Under the pieces are notes generated by a model, which was not told where the DNA came from, ran no database searches, and was given only the letters and a program-made list of their open reading frames with translations. From Planctomycetaceae bacterium (GTDB taxonomy: Bacteria; Planctomycetota; Planctomycetia; Planctomycetales; Planctomycetaceae): a stretch of 32,596 bases of DNA. The stretch spans positions 1 to 32,596 of the forward strand of contig PBOJ01000152.1 of NCBI GenBank assembly GCA_002724315.1. Direction: 5' to 3'. Positions 1-9,144 of this stretch are shown piece by piece (the stretch's first letter is position 1; every line of letters begins with the position of its first letter). The position numbers were made by a program, and so were the translations under genes.

Positions 1-1570
1 CAAACCAGTCGATGTGCGAACGGACGCTCATCTGGAATTCGCCGGCTTGGCGAACGGGCATGCCATCAGACTGCACCTGCCAGCCTGCGGACATCAACAT
101 CCGGATTGCCGGCGTGAGATGGCCGATCGAGATGTCAAGTTGTCGTTGTCCCCGCCGGTGTTCGTCGATACGTTCGAATCCGGCGTCGGCAAGTTCCTGC
201 CAAGCTGCCGATTCCCGTGTTGTGTCGCGACGGGCACATCGCCGCTGATCCTTGAGCACGATGGCCGATTGGCTGTTGTGAGCTGACAACAACGTGCCGG
301 CGTAATTGAAATGGAGCGTTGCGGCGAGTCGTTCGCGGTTCCACCGACGGCCTCTTGGAACGGTCAGCGAGAGCACCGGGTCGGGTGTGACGTCAATGGT
401 GTCCAGTGCGAGTGGTTCGGGCAGGTCGAGATCGGGCAGGTCTGGCAGTTCGAGCAACATGGCGACCAGGTCCTTCTCGTCGCCGTTCGGCACAGAAAAT
501 GGCATGTCGCCGACCAGCATGCGGCTCCAGGCGGCCGCCACGGTGCCGGCGTGTCGATGGGCCGTGGAGTTGGTGAAATAGAATCCGCTGGCCAACACCA
601 GTTGGGTGTCAGCCAGGTCACGCTCCTCTTCGGCTCGGTGAAACCGGCCGGTCAACCGCCAAAGGGACGCGTCAGAATCGTGGTTCACTGCGAGTCGAAA
701 GTCCCAGGCGGGCCCATCATCCCATTGCAGGCGGAGCTCATCGGGCCCGTCGGGGTCGAGAAACGTGAGCCGTTGCATCTCGCACAGGCGCGGAATCAGC
801 ATCGCTGCCAAGGCACCGGGGACACGGTAACGAAATGTCGAGGGGCCTGCCGCCGTGGCGCGGGTGCCGTTGGATGATTCGGTAGGGATCCCTCCAGATA
901 AGAGGGTCAGGAACTCACGGTCATCGGGATCAGATATGGCGTCGACTCGCCCACCGCGGATTCTCAGGGGTTTCCACTTGCCCCACTGGCCATTGGCGCG
1001 TCGCTGTCTCTGGGACGTTTGCAGGACGATCTGGTTTTCAGCCCGGCTCTGGGCCATGTCGATTTCGTAGACGATGTCCCGTTCGGAGTCCTGTTCGACC
1101 GATCCGTTCTCGAGGGTGTCGCCCAGGTTGCTCAGGCGGGTCTCCCAGGTCCGGCGACCGCTGGACCTGGAGAGGAAATCTGCGAAGTCGTCGTCGTCCT
1201 CAGCCATGTCTTCCAGCAACGGTCCGCGATGGTCGCCGGTGGCTCGGGAAGAGTCGCTGGTGAAGGGGGGGACATAATCCGGGGTCGTGGTGCCGGCGAG
1301 ATAGCCGTCGCGGTCAATGACCAGGATCGCAGCCCAGAGGTGGCGGCATGTTGCGGACCGGTCGTCCTTCTTTGAGCAACTGCAGAAGAGCTGAAGTCCG
1401 CCGTCGGAATGACTCAATTCGGCTTCGAACTCGGTGTCGTCCTGGATCACCGCCGTCAGGTTCGTCGGAGTGACCTCGGTCACCCGGATCAACTCGGCTC
1501 TCAAAAACTCGGATCCACGGAAACGGATGTCGCCACGGAACCGGTCCTCGAAGTGCTCGGACAGGCTCAC
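1..1570 (-). CDS. SWIM zinc finger SNF2-type helicase, N-terminal part (truncated by window edge)
   Basis: Reading the minus strand from GTG at 1570 gives about 523 codons with no stop before the window edge. Residues 63-77 carry a SWIM zinc-binding pattern, Cys63-x-Cys65-x9-Cys75-x-His77 (CSC...CRH). The last visible residues read SHIDWF, a stretch I associate with the region just upstream of the SNF2 ATPase in bacterial SWIM-containing SNF2 proteins. The ATPase and helicase domains themselves would lie beyond the edge and are not seen, so the enzymatic role (ATP-driven DNA translocation or remodelling) comes from family knowledge only. The start is chosen because GGGAGAG sits about 5 bases upstream of the GTG and no in-frame ATG lies further upstream. 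The gene is divergent from the FG-GAP gene that follows. Between the two motifs the protein is acidic and lacks recognisable repeats. Confidence 0.72.
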   Translation of the reverse strand, partial: MSLSEHFEDRFRGDIRFRGSEFLRAELIRVTEVTPTNLTAVIQDDTEFEAELSHSDGGLQLFCSCSKKDDRSATCRHLWAAILVIDRDGYLAGTTTPDYVPPFTSDSSRATGDHRGPLLEDMAEDDDDFADFLSRSSGRRTWETRLSNLGDTLENGSVEQDSERDIVYEIDMAQSRAENQIVLQTSQRQRRANGQWGKWKPLRIRGGRVDAISDPDDREFLTLLSGGIPTESSNGTRATAAGPSTFRYRVPGALAAMLIPRLCEMQRLTFLDPDGPDELRLQWDDGPAWDFRLAVNHDSDASLWRLTGRFHRAEEERDLADTQLVLASGFYFTNSTAHRHAGTVAAAWSRMLVGDMPFSVPNGDEKDLVAMLLELPDLPDLDLPEPLALDTIDVTPDPVLSLTVPRGRRWNRERLAATLHFNYAGTLLSAHNSQSAIVLKDQRRCARRDTTRESAAWQELADAGFERIDEHRRGQRQLDISIGHLTPAIRMLMSAGWQVQSDGMPVRQAGEFQMSVRSHIDWF

Positions 1571-1682
1571 CGATCTCTCCCGCTGGGTCGCAATCCATCG
1601 CTCGCCGTGGACGGGCGAAAACCCCCGTTTTATGTCACTTGACGGACGGATTCAAGCGAGGTGTTTCGCGTGTTGATTCCCC

Positions 1683-1712
1683 TTGGTGACCGCCACACAC
1701 GCGACGTATGAT
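1683..1712 (+). promoter_or_regulatory. Possible sigma70-type promoter for the FG-GAP gene
   Basis: TTGGTG (1683-1688) and TATGAT (1707-1712) are separated by 18 bases, roughly 45 bases before the proposed start. The -10 box matches the consensus at five of six positions; the -35 box is weak. It lies in the 189-base divergent gap between the helicase and FG-GAP genes. This is a pattern match only. Confidence 0.3.
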
Positions 1713-1759
1713 TGGGGGAGGGACGGAAGCCGGGTGCTTCGTGATGGAATGGACGGGGC

Positions 1760-4246
1760 TTGAGAACGAGCGTGAACGACATCGTCAGAACGGACAGGGG
1801 CGGCGGACGGCGGCCAACGGCTGTCATCGGTGTGGTGGTGCTGCTGGCACTCGCCGGTAGTGTCGCGGTGTGGACAACTCGTGAAAGAGCCGGCGGGGGC
1901 GGTGGTCATCCGGTCAGCGGCGACTCGGGTGCCGGGGATGCCCCGGTCGACAACGGGAAACTGGCGTTGTCCGATTCGGAGGCGAAGTACCTGCAGGACG
2001 CGGAACATCTCGGCGGCTTCGTCCTGGGGGATCTCACGTTGCCGCAAGTGGGGGCTGCTATCAGCGACGGAGATGAGGAGGGGCTGAAGAGGTTCCTGTC
2101 GGAAGACTTCGCTGGTGAGGTGTTCCCCTCCGAATCGGGGACGGTCGCGTTGCTCGACGTGGCCGAGGTGCGGACCTGGCGGACGCCCCGTGACAAGACC
2201 AGGAAGGTTGACGCTCGGAAATTTGTCACGCAGGTGATGGCCTGGCGGAGCGAATTCAAGAATCTGGCATCGGCTTCGATGAAAGTGATGCTGATGAGGC
2301 CCGAATCTCATGGGGAATTCGACGGACCCTGGGTCGGGACATTGAAATTGCGGCTGACCGGAGCGGACAACGACGGCCAGATTGTTGAGCGGGAAGTGAG
2401 ATTCCGATGCCGGTTGACTTCTTTGACCGAGGACCAGCCGGATCGCAGTGGGTGGCTGGCTGGGTGCGCGGCTTATGAGGCTCGCCTCAGCCGGGCACGT
2501 GGACACCTGCTTGAGGAAATGCAGGCCGAGACGGGGATCGATGTCGCGTCGCTGCACGACAACTGGAAGCGGTCGGACAAGACCAACCTCCCGTTTCTGA
2601 CGGGAGGAACGTACCTGGTCGACTATGACCGTGACGGCCGTGTCGACATTCTGGTTACCGATCTGAAAGGGCTGACTCTGTATCACGGGCGGGATGGCGG
2701 TCGGTTCGTCAATGTGACGCTGGCCGCCGGGCTGCCACCACTGTCGCCACCCGGTGAGCCGCCTCCACTGGGGGCGGTCTTTGCCGACTTCGACAATGAC
2801 GGATTTCCCGATCTGGTACTGGGGTCGCGACTGTACCACAATGTCTCCGGCACACGGTTTGACCTGCTGGCCTTTGGCCGTGACACGTCGTTGAAATTGC
2901 CTCGGGACGCCTCGCAGTTTTCGGTGGCCGATTACGATCTCGACGGGAACATCGATCTGTATGTGGTCGGGTTGTCCGAAGGGTCGCCAGAGGGGCAGCC
3001 GTGGATCGGACAGGCACGAGGCAGTTATCACCAACTGTGGAGAAATAAAGGGGGCTGGCAGTTCGAGGAGGTGGCTGAGGCGAGTGGTGCGAGGGGACGG
3101 GGCGGGCCAACGTTCGCTGCCACATGGCTGGATGCCAACGGCGACGGCTGGCCCGACCTGATGACGTCGTGTGAGACCGGTAAGAATGACTATCTCATCA
3201 ATCAGAAAGACGGGACGTTCCGAGAGGGGCAGTTGCCCGACATTTACGGCGGTTTCTCCATGGGCATTACTGCGGGGGATATCGACAACGACGGACGCTC
3301 GGATGTCTATGTTGCCAACATGTATTCGAAGGCCGGCGAGCGAATCGTCGACAATCTCAGGCAGGGGGTTTATCCCGAGGATATCGACGCTCAGATGCGG
3401 GATTTCGTGTCCGGAAACGAACTGTATCGCAGCCTCGGCAAGGGAAAGTTCGAGAGGATCGGTGAGTCGACCGGAGTGGCTGATGTCGGGTGGGCTTATG
3501 GCCCCGGCTTCGTGGATCTCGACAACGACGGATGGCTGGATCTCTATGCCCCGGTCGGGTTTCAGAGCGTGACGCCGGAAAGGCCCGACGGGTGACGATG
3601 CGTCTGGCTGGCTGTCGTGTCACAGCCGTTCAATAGCAGTGCACAGGTGCCGTGCCTGCGCGATTTGGATAAAGCCAACGGCGAATTCTGGGTCTCAAAT
3701 CCCTGGAGTTTTTCTGCCAGTGGGGAGAATCTGAGTGCCTACGAGCGAAACGGTGTGTTCCTGAACGACCGGCGTGGGGGGTTCCACAACATCTCTCATG
3801 CCAGTGGGGCTGACAATCCCGGGGACGGACGCAGTGCCGTCTCGTGGGACATCACCGGCGACGGCATGCCGGAGTTGTTTGTCCGGCAGGCCGGTGGTGG
3901 TGCGCTGGTGATTTACCACAACCGCTTTCCCCGGGCCCATTACCTGCAGTTGAGTCTTCGTGGAACGCGGAGCAATAGCCTGGGGGTGGGGGCGCGTGTC
4001 GAGTGCGAGATTGGTGGCCTGGTGATCCGGCGGTCGTTGTTTCCGGTGGTCAATTTCCTGTCGCAATCACCGGCGCTGTTGCACCTGGGTTTGGGCGATG
4101 CGGCCACAGTGGATCGACTGACGATTCACTGGCCCTCGGGAGAGGTGCAACGGTTCGAGCAGTTGGCGGCCGATCGCCATTTGCGGATCACCGAGGGGAC
4201 CGGCCAACTGCGGACGCTGTCGGCGCGGTCCCAACTCTCACCGTGA
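1760..4246 (+). CDS. FG-GAP/VCBS and ASPIC/UnbV exported protein with one in-frame TGA (candidate selenoprotein)
   Basis: One reading frame spans 828 codons and is interrupted once, by TGA at 3593-3595 (codon 612). The 211 codons before the stop and the 217 after it stay in the same frame and continue the same fold. Residues about 21-40 form an N-terminal membrane anchor. Residues about 60-270 are a family-specific region I cannot name. VCBS-type calcium-loop motifs follow (DYDRDGRVD, DFDNDGFPD, DYDLDGNID, DANGDGWPD, DIDNDGRSD, DLDNDGWLD). After the TGA come a degenerate repeat (DITGDGMPE) and a C-terminal ASPIC/UnbV-like domain (GVGARVECEIGG ... LTIHWPSGEVQRFEQL). The local protein reads PDG-(TGA)-R-C-V-W. 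A SECIS-like hairpin follows, so selenocysteine is plausible; a nonsense mutation or sequencing error is the alternative. The start is TTG 1760, or GTG 1772 which leaves the anchor intact. The gene converges on the next with a 3-base gap. Confidence 0.75.
3593..3632 (+). promoter_or_regulatory. In-frame UGA with bacterial SECIS-like stem-loop
   Basis: After the UGA (3593-3595) there is a perfect 6-bp stem, GGCUGU (3610-3615) with ACAGCC (3622-3627), closing a 6-base loop CGUGUC (3616-3621). Outer pairs 3609-3628 (wobble), 3607-3630 (wobble), 3606-3631 and 3605-3632 extend it around one mismatch. Twenty bases separate the UGA from the loop, and the second loop base is G. As I recall the bacterial SECIS rules (loop roughly 16-37 bases after UGA, a G in the first two loop bases), this fits. 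No SelB or tRNA-Sec gene is in the window. Confidence 0.5.
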
Positions 4247-4249
4247 CGG

Positions 4250-5236
4250 TTAGCTGGTCGGCGGCTGGGTGCGGCCGATATTGGCACAGCCCAGGCCCAG
4301 TAGCATGCTGAGGAACCCGCTACCGAACACGAACCAGAAGCCGTAGCTGTAGATGTGGCCGGGAACGGAGAGTTCAAACGGGTCGTCGAAAAAGACGGCC
4401 TGCGCGACGGGGACGTAGATCAGGCTGCTTAGCATCGCACTGGCAACAACCGCGCTGCCCAGGCTCTGGGCGGTCTTGAGGCTCGGGTTCATCGCCAGTG
4501 GCCAGACCATCGCACCGATGCCAATGACGAACCACGCCACGAACTGTGGAATCATCAGCTTGATGTATTGGTCCAGGTCATTGGGTTCGAGGATGGTGGC
4601 AACGCGGGCGTGGAGGCCTCCGGCAAGAAACCCGGCCGCTCCGACCAGGACGGCGCTGGCAATTGTGCCGACCACAATCTGGAGGATCGATCGCCGGCGG
4701 ATCCCTTCGGCCAGGCCAAGCCCGGCACCCAACGGAATGCCCAGCAGCAGGAGATAGAGTGCCACCCGGTTTCTTCGGGGTGACACCCCTCGCTGACGTC
4801 GTTCATCCTCTCGTTTCATCTGGGCCTGCACCTGTTGAGGATCCGGGCTGGTTCCCACGGGACCGGACTCGATGTCACTGGAGGTGAGCAGGACATTGAA
4901 GGTGGACTGTTTGGCCGGGACACCCATGGCCGACATGATCACGTCAAAGCCTTTGAGTTCGACGCCGTGGAACTCCAGAGTGAATTCCGAATCAACCTGG
5001 CCTTGTCCGGGCATGCCCGAGGGCGCGTTGGGCGTAGACTTCCTCACGAAGTCCGTCTGGACGACCCACCCGATCCAGGCTCCGACCAGACTCAGGACGA
5101 TGAACATCGTCGTGATGGTCAGTTTGGCGGCAGCGGTGGGGGCGTTCTCGACAGACGTATCCGTGGGTTCCTGGGCCGGTTCGGGTGCGTTTTCCACGGG
5201 CTCCGGTTCCGGAGCGGATGAAGATGTGTCGTTCAT
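4250..5236 (-). CDS. Six-TM membrane protein of unknown function
   Basis: This 328-residue protein is not one I recognise. An acidic, proline-rich N-terminus (residues 1-38, PEPEPVENAPEPAQEP) precedes TM1 at about 40-60. A soluble loop of about 95 residues (62-156) follows and ends in a basic stretch (KREDERRQRG). Five more hydrophobic segments lie at about 157-178, 184-206, 226-248, 258-282 and 295-320. There is no Cys or His cluster, ATP-binding motif or catalytic motif. The gene starts with ATG and lies 90 bases downstream of the TPR gene on the same strand, so it may be the last gene of the 8184-4250 unit. Its stop nearly abuts the stop of the convergent FG-GAP gene. A scaffold or transport role would be a guess. 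Confidence 0.8.
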   Translation of the reverse strand: MNDTSSSAPEPEPVENAPEPAQEPTDTSVENAPTAAAKLTITTMFIVLSLVGAWIGWVVQTDFVRKSTPNAPSGMPGQGQVDSEFTLEFHGVELKGFDVIMSAMGVPAKQSTFNVLLTSSDIESGPVGTSPDPQQVQAQMKREDERRQRGVSPRRNRVALYLLLLGIPLGAGLGLAEGIRRRSILQIVVGTIASAVLVGAAGFLAGGLHARVATILEPNDLDQYIKLMIPQFVAWFVIGIGAMVWPLAMNPSLKTAQSLGSAVVASAMLSSLIYVPVAQAVFFDDPFELSVPGHIYSYGFWFVFGSGFLSMLLGLGCANIGRTQPPTS

Positions 5237-5326
5237 GGGTCATCCGGAAAAAGGAGACGCTGTTATGCGGTGCGACGGCCAAACGAAGACCCGCAACTCA
5301 TTCGGACAGTCTACCACAGTCACGGT

Positions 5327-6577
5327 TCAAGGCACGGGTTGTCGGTCAATTTGTGGCAGGCGTCGGCAGGCTGCCGCCGCGCGACGCCACATCGTGGCCA
5401 GGTCCGATTTCCCGAGTGCGTCGCAGAGTTCCGCGAGCCGGTCCCTCACCTCGGCGTTGTCCGGTGCCCGGTTGGCCTCGAGGTTTTTTTCGGTCAACTC
5501 CTGTTTCAGCTTCTGTGACTTGTCGTGTCGAGCCATTTCCTGCTTGTACTTCTCCGGCTGGCCGAGTCGCTGCCAGGCTTGGGCGAGCTGATAGCGGCAG
5601 GCCGTGTCATGGGGGTCTTTCGAGAGAAGGTTCGTCAATGGCGCGATCACCGCCTCGGTCTGCCGTTGATCGATGGCCATGTCGACCTGCAGGAGCACGG
5701 CGACACGCTCGTGAGGGTCCCGGCCAAGAGACTGTTCCAGGAGTGCCCGGGCCTTTTCGGTGTTGCCCAATCCACGGTGGCAATCGGCCTTCAACGCGAG
5801 AACGAGGGCGTGGTCCGGTTCAGCCGTGTCGAGGATCTTGAGCGCCTCGGTGAGGTTGTTCTGGCCGATCAGGGAGCGGCCGAGGTTTCTCAGGACTTCC
5901 TGGTGAACTTCGGCCGGAATTGCATCTGGGGGACTGAGTTCCAGGGCCTTGCGATAGTTCTCAACGGCCAATTGGAAATCCTCGAAATCGAAGGCCATGT
6001 GGCCAATCAACGCGTGGGCCAGATAATCACGGGGTTCGAATTCGATCAACTTGTTCAGGTGAGCCATGGCGGTGTCGAACGCGCCGAGATTGTAGAAGAT
6101 CTGCCCCAGCCAGCGGTGGGCGTTTGCCGAATTGGGATTGTCTTTGAGCAATTCCTGAAACTGAGCGGCGGCCAGTGGGAGTTGCTCAAGCAGAAAGAGG
6201 CATTCCCCGGTCAACTCGAGCGCTGGTTTGCGGAGTTCGCCGGTCGGCTGGACCATTTCGAATGACCGCATGGCGGCAGCGGGGCGTCCCCGGCGCAACT
6301 GGTAGGCCCCTCGCAACAACGCCACGTGGGAATCAAATTCCGGGTGGTCCTCGAGTGTTGCGATGCCCTTGAGTACGGTGTCGTGGTCGTGTGTTGAGAC
6401 GGCTGTGAGGCTGTCTTGAAAGACCTGGTGAGGATCGCTGGTGAACATGAACCATCCACCAGCCACGGCGGCCACAACCAAGGTGACGGTCAAGGCGGTC
6501 CACCAGGTGCGACTGTGGGTGTCAGCCTTTGGCCGGCCGGTTGTGTCGGCCGTTGACGGAGCCGGGGTGAGAGTCAT
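5327..6577 (-). CDS. Membrane-anchored TPR protein
   Basis: The 416-residue product has one N-terminal TM segment (about 26-46) after a short Thr/Pro-rich tail, then a long array of tetratricopeptide repeats. Clear TPR-like helical pairs include the stretches around PNSANAHRWLGQIFYNLGAF, DYLAHALIGHMAFDFEDF, HALVLALKADCHRGLGNTEK and DTACRYQLAQAWQRLGQPEK. TPR arrays are protein-protein interaction scaffolds. With a single N-terminal anchor the array is probably on the periplasmic side, but topology is inferred. The ATG at 6577 overlaps the stop of the upstream heme-binding FG-GAP gene (ATGA), so the two are very likely translationally coupled and their products may interact. The C-terminal 60 residues are charged and may form a helix. 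Confidence 0.88.
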   Translation of the reverse strand: MTLTPAPSTADTTGRPKADTHSRTWWTALTVTLVVAAVAGGWFMFTSDPHQVFQDSLTAVSTHDHDTVLKGIATLEDHPEFDSHVALLRGAYQLRRGRPAAAMRSFEMVQPTGELRKPALELTGECLFLLEQLPLAAAQFQELLKDNPNSANAHRWLGQIFYNLGAFDTAMAHLNKLIEFEPRDYLAHALIGHMAFDFEDFQLAVENYRKALELSPPDAIPAEVHQEVLRNLGRSLIGQNNLTEALKILDTAEPDHALVLALKADCHRGLGNTEKARALLEQSLGRDPHERVAVLLQVDMAIDQRQTEAVIAPLTNLLSKDPHDTACRYQLAQAWQRLGQPEKYKQEMARHDKSQKLKQELTEKNLEANRAPDNAEVRDRLAELCDALGKSDLATMWRRAAAACRRLPQIDRQPVP

Positions 6578-8184
6578 TTCGCGTCACCGAGGTGGTTGAT
6601 CCAGACGTCGACCGGCGACGGGGAGTCCGAACGCGTGTTGTTGCCGACGGCGATGTCGATATCGCCGTCGCCATCGATGTCACCCACCGACAGGGTCGGG
6701 TGGTTGCAGAGATGAGCCTCAAGGGTTCGGGGGGTGAAGCTGCCTGGGCTGGTCTGTTCGATCCACAACAACGACGGGACGCGCAGGCTCTTCAGCAAGT
6801 CACTTCGCGAAACACCCTGCAGTGCTCCCACGAAACCGCAGGCGATGATGTCCATGTCGCCGTCAGAATCGATGTCCGCTGCCTCCGCACGATGCACTCC
6901 GTAGAGACGTGCGAGGTGGTGTTCGGTGAACGCCAGTTTTCCTGTGTTCTCCAGCCAGCGAACACCGTGGTCGGGCTTGAGAACGGCGTCATCCATGGTG
7001 TCGCCATTGGTCAGCAAGACGTCGGTGTCTCCATCGCCATCGAGGTCGACCAGTTGCATTCCGGATGAGCCCCAACACGGGTGCGGGGCTTGGTAGAGAG
7101 TTTTGGCCGTGAATCCGAGGTCTCCCTGGCCGAGGAAGGCGACGACGGCCTCGTGTTCCTGGGCAATCAGTGTCACAAAATCGAGTTGGCCGTCTCCGTC
7201 GAGGTCAATCGGCGGGGCGTGAATGGTTCCGTGTCGTTGGTCGAGAGCCCTCAGGGTGTAACTCTGGGTGGTGGGCGGCCCTGGACGACCGTTGTGTTCC
7301 AGGATCAGGACGCGGCCCGTCGTGCGCCAGCCGAATTCTCCGACCACCAGATCCAGGTCACCGTCCTGGTCGAAGTCTGCTGCCCGGGCCTCGGCCACTC
7401 TGCTGAGGTTTTCAGCCAGGCTGGCCGGGGTGAATGTGCCCGCCGGGTGTTGTCTGAGCCATGTGACCTTTCCCAGGTCATGATCGAAGGCACCAAAAGA
7501 ACCGAGGTCGGCGACTAGAAGGTCTCTGAGTCCGTCGTTGTCCAGGTCAACGACCTGGCACCGGGCCGGATGTCCGATTCGGGCGATTACCGTGAGATCG
7601 GGGATTCGTTTCGGTGTGGCACGGCTGAGCAGAATCAGGCCGTTGGACATGTCGCAGGCAAGCAGCTCTTTTTTCCCCTGCCGATCCTGGCCCAGCAGAT
7701 CAACCAGTTGGACGTTGGAAATGACGATCGGGTCGTCGGTCTTTTCGGGGCAGGCCACCGCCTGGACGGTGAATCTCTGGGGCGCATCGGTGATCTGGTC
7801 GTCCAGTGTTGGGCGATCCAGGGCCTCCGGGGCACGCGCGACGTACCACTTGATCACCTCCTGGGTATTGACGATGCCACGGATCTTGGATCCGTATCCC
7901 TTGAACTTCGCCATCTGTCCGATCCGTGATGGCCATTCGGACTTTGGCAGGATGGACGGGTCAGGAAACTTGTGGCATTGGCTGCAGAGCGTTTTGACTG
8001 TCAGAGTTGTGACGGGAGTCCGAGCAGAAGAGGGGCGATCGGGAGTGGGACTCGAGGGGGTGAGCGGGGTGGACAGTTGCCAGGCGGCGAGTGTCACACC
8101 GACGGCAACGAGGGCAACCAGAGCGGCGATCTGTCGCCCGCCCGATGACTGCCGGTTGTTCGACGAGTCCACGGGATCGTTCAT
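6574..8184 (-). CDS. FG-GAP/VCBS protein with a c-type heme motif
   Basis: Starting from ATG 8184 the product has 536 residues. The frame also extends to GTG 8244 or TTG 8250, but no start has a good Shine-Dalgarno site. A TM segment or uncleaved signal lies at about 18-36. A single CSQCH motif at 67-71 would attach one heme c; Met91 is a possible distal ligand. Six VCBS-type calcium-loop motifs follow (DLDNDGLRD, DFDQDGDLD, DLDGDGQLD, DLDGDGDTD, DIDSDGDMD, DIDGDGDID), consistent with a beta-propeller-like export domain. There is no ASPIC/UnbV domain at the C-terminus, unlike the other FG-GAP proteins here. The heme domain suggests electron transfer at the cell surface or in the periplasm; the donor is unknown. 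It is first in an operon with the TPR gene. Confidence 0.85.
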   Translation of the reverse strand: MNDPVDSSNNRQSSGGRQIAALVALVAVGVTLAAWQLSTPLTPSSPTPDRPSSARTPVTTLTVKTLCSQCHKFPDPSILPKSEWPSRIGQMAKFKGYGSKIRGIVNTQEVIKWYVARAPEALDRPTLDDQITDAPQRFTVQAVACPEKTDDPIVISNVQLVDLLGQDRQGKKELLACDMSNGLILLSRATPKRIPDLTVIARIGHPARCQVVDLDNDGLRDLLVADLGSFGAFDHDLGKVTWLRQHPAGTFTPASLAENLSRVAEARAADFDQDGDLDLVVGEFGWRTTGRVLILEHNGRPGPPTTQSYTLRALDQRHGTIHAPPIDLDGDGQLDFVTLIAQEHEAVVAFLGQGDLGFTAKTLYQAPHPCWGSSGMQLVDLDGDGDTDVLLTNGDTMDDAVLKPDHGVRWLENTGKLAFTEHHLARLYGVHRAEAADIDSDGDMDIIACGFVGALQGVSRSDLLKSLRVPSLLWIEQTSPGSFTPRTLEAHLCNHPTLSVGDIDGDGDIDIAVGNNTRSDSPSPVDVWINHLGDAK

Positions 8185-8283
8185 ATTCGCGGCGGTTCGG
8201 TGGGGGACGGTTGTCTGCCGTGCGTTTGGTAGGGGCTGCTTCACTTTCAAACGTCGGAGGGCAGCCAGGTGCTGGTTCGATCC

Positions 8284-8327
8284 TAAAAAAAGCTCCGCTC
8301 GGACGCGAGGGCGGTCCGAGCGGAGCT
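8284..8327 (-). terminator. Intrinsic terminator of the small lipoprotein gene
   Basis: A perfect 14-bp inverted repeat, AGCTCCGCTCGGAC (8291-8304) with GTCCGAGCGGAGCT (8314-8327), is followed on the minus strand by seven T residues (complement of 8285-8291). It ends transcription of the lipoprotein gene at 8928-8380 before the FG-GAP gene begins. Confidence 0.9.
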
Positions 8328-8379
8328 ATGTGGTCGAAGTGAAATCCGTCCGGCGTATACCGGTGTTCCCGGTGACCGA

Positions 8380-8928
8380 TTACTCTTTCAGATCGACGGT
8401 GAAGTCGTTGGGGCCGGGAGCCTGCACGTTGTACTGCAGACCGGAGGTGTCGACGTTGGCGTACTTTTTCGGCAACGCACTGTCGGCTTCCTTGAAACTG
8501 TCACCTTCCATTTGGCCGAGATAACTCTTGGTGGGATCGGCAGCTCCCATCGACGGCATTTGGCCCTTGGTCTGATCGCCGGTGGTGTTGTCGGTGCTGG
8601 CCAGAGTCGGATCCGCCAGGCCGGCCAAGCCGCCCTTTTCGGTCGCCTTGGAGACCGAGACCTTGTATTTGCCGGGCAAGGCCCCGTCGTCGGTCGAGAA
8701 CGTTCCGATCACCGCCTTGCCAGTCTCGTCGGTCGTGCCCTGGCAGGTGCGAGCGCCTTCGCCGTCCGCAGAAAAGGTGACCTGGGCTCCCTCGACGGGT
8801 TGGCCCTTCATGGTGACGGTCAACGAGACCGGAATGCACCCGGCACTTGGGTCGGGGCCACCACAACCGGTTGCCACCAACGCAATGGTCATCGAGGCGC
8901 ACAGCGAGGAGAAGGCGGAATATCGCAT
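8380..8928 (-). CDS. Lipoprotein with carboxypeptidase-regulatory-like (Ig-like) domain
   Basis: The 182-residue product starts at ATG 8928, preceded by AGGAAA at a suitable distance; a longer open frame upstream lacks such a site. Residues 1-22 form a signal peptide ending in a lipobox-like VATGC, so Cys22 or so should be lipid-modified. The mature part contains a beta-rich domain (VSLTVTMKGQPVEGAQVTF ... DETGKAVIGTF ... LPGKYKVSVSKA) typical of the small carboxypeptidase-regulatory-like domains found in many planctomycete lipoproteins. The rest (TKSYLGQMEGDSFKEADSA, then KKYANVDTSGLQYNV near the end) matches the usual C-terminal strand of that family. Specific function is unknown. It appears monocistronic, with its own terminator. 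Confidence 0.85.
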   Translation of the reverse strand: MRYSAFSSLCASMTIALVATGCGGPDPSAGCIPVSLTVTMKGQPVEGAQVTFSADGEGARTCQGTTDETGKAVIGTFSTDDGALPGKYKVSVSKATEKGGLAGLADPTLASTDNTTGDQTKGQMPSMGAADPTKSYLGQMEGDSFKEADSALPKKYANVDTSGLQYNVQAPGPNDFTVDLKE

Positions 8929-9065
8929 GGTCTGTCTGTTTCCTGCTTGGGTGGGTTGAGTCGACTGCAAGGATACCCGAGAGGAGTCAAGTATTCCCGT
9001 GTAACCTGTCGAAAACCCGGTAATCAAGCACGTTGACCCGAAGCGTTCGACAGCAGTGTTATTTA

Positions 9066-9100
9066 CCTAAAAGACAACCCCGCCGCAATGGACGGGGTTG
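9066..9100 (-). terminator. Probable terminator of the DUF1559 gene
   Basis: CAACCCCG (9075-9082) pairs with CGGGGTTG (9093-9100) around a 10-base loop. On the minus strand the stem is followed by TCTTTTAGG, a short T-rich run. It lies about 45 bases beyond the DUF1559 stop codon. The T-tract is weaker than in the 8284-8327 terminator. Confidence 0.6.
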
Positions 9101-9144
9101 CCTCTTGAATTCACAGGTATGCCCAATAACGGGCTCGGGTTGGC

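Noticed and set aside
1652..3034. 460-codon minus-strand open frame
   Set aside because: It mirrors the FG-GAP gene on the plus strand and has no recognisable domain.
3586..3632. Frameshift as the cause of the break in the FG-GAP gene
   Set aside because: The frames before and after the TGA are the same, and the alternative frames do not continue the family sequence.
3617..4246. Separate gene starting at GTG 3617
   Set aside because: There is no ribosome site, the frame is identical to the upstream gene, and the sequence continues the same domain architecture across the TGA.
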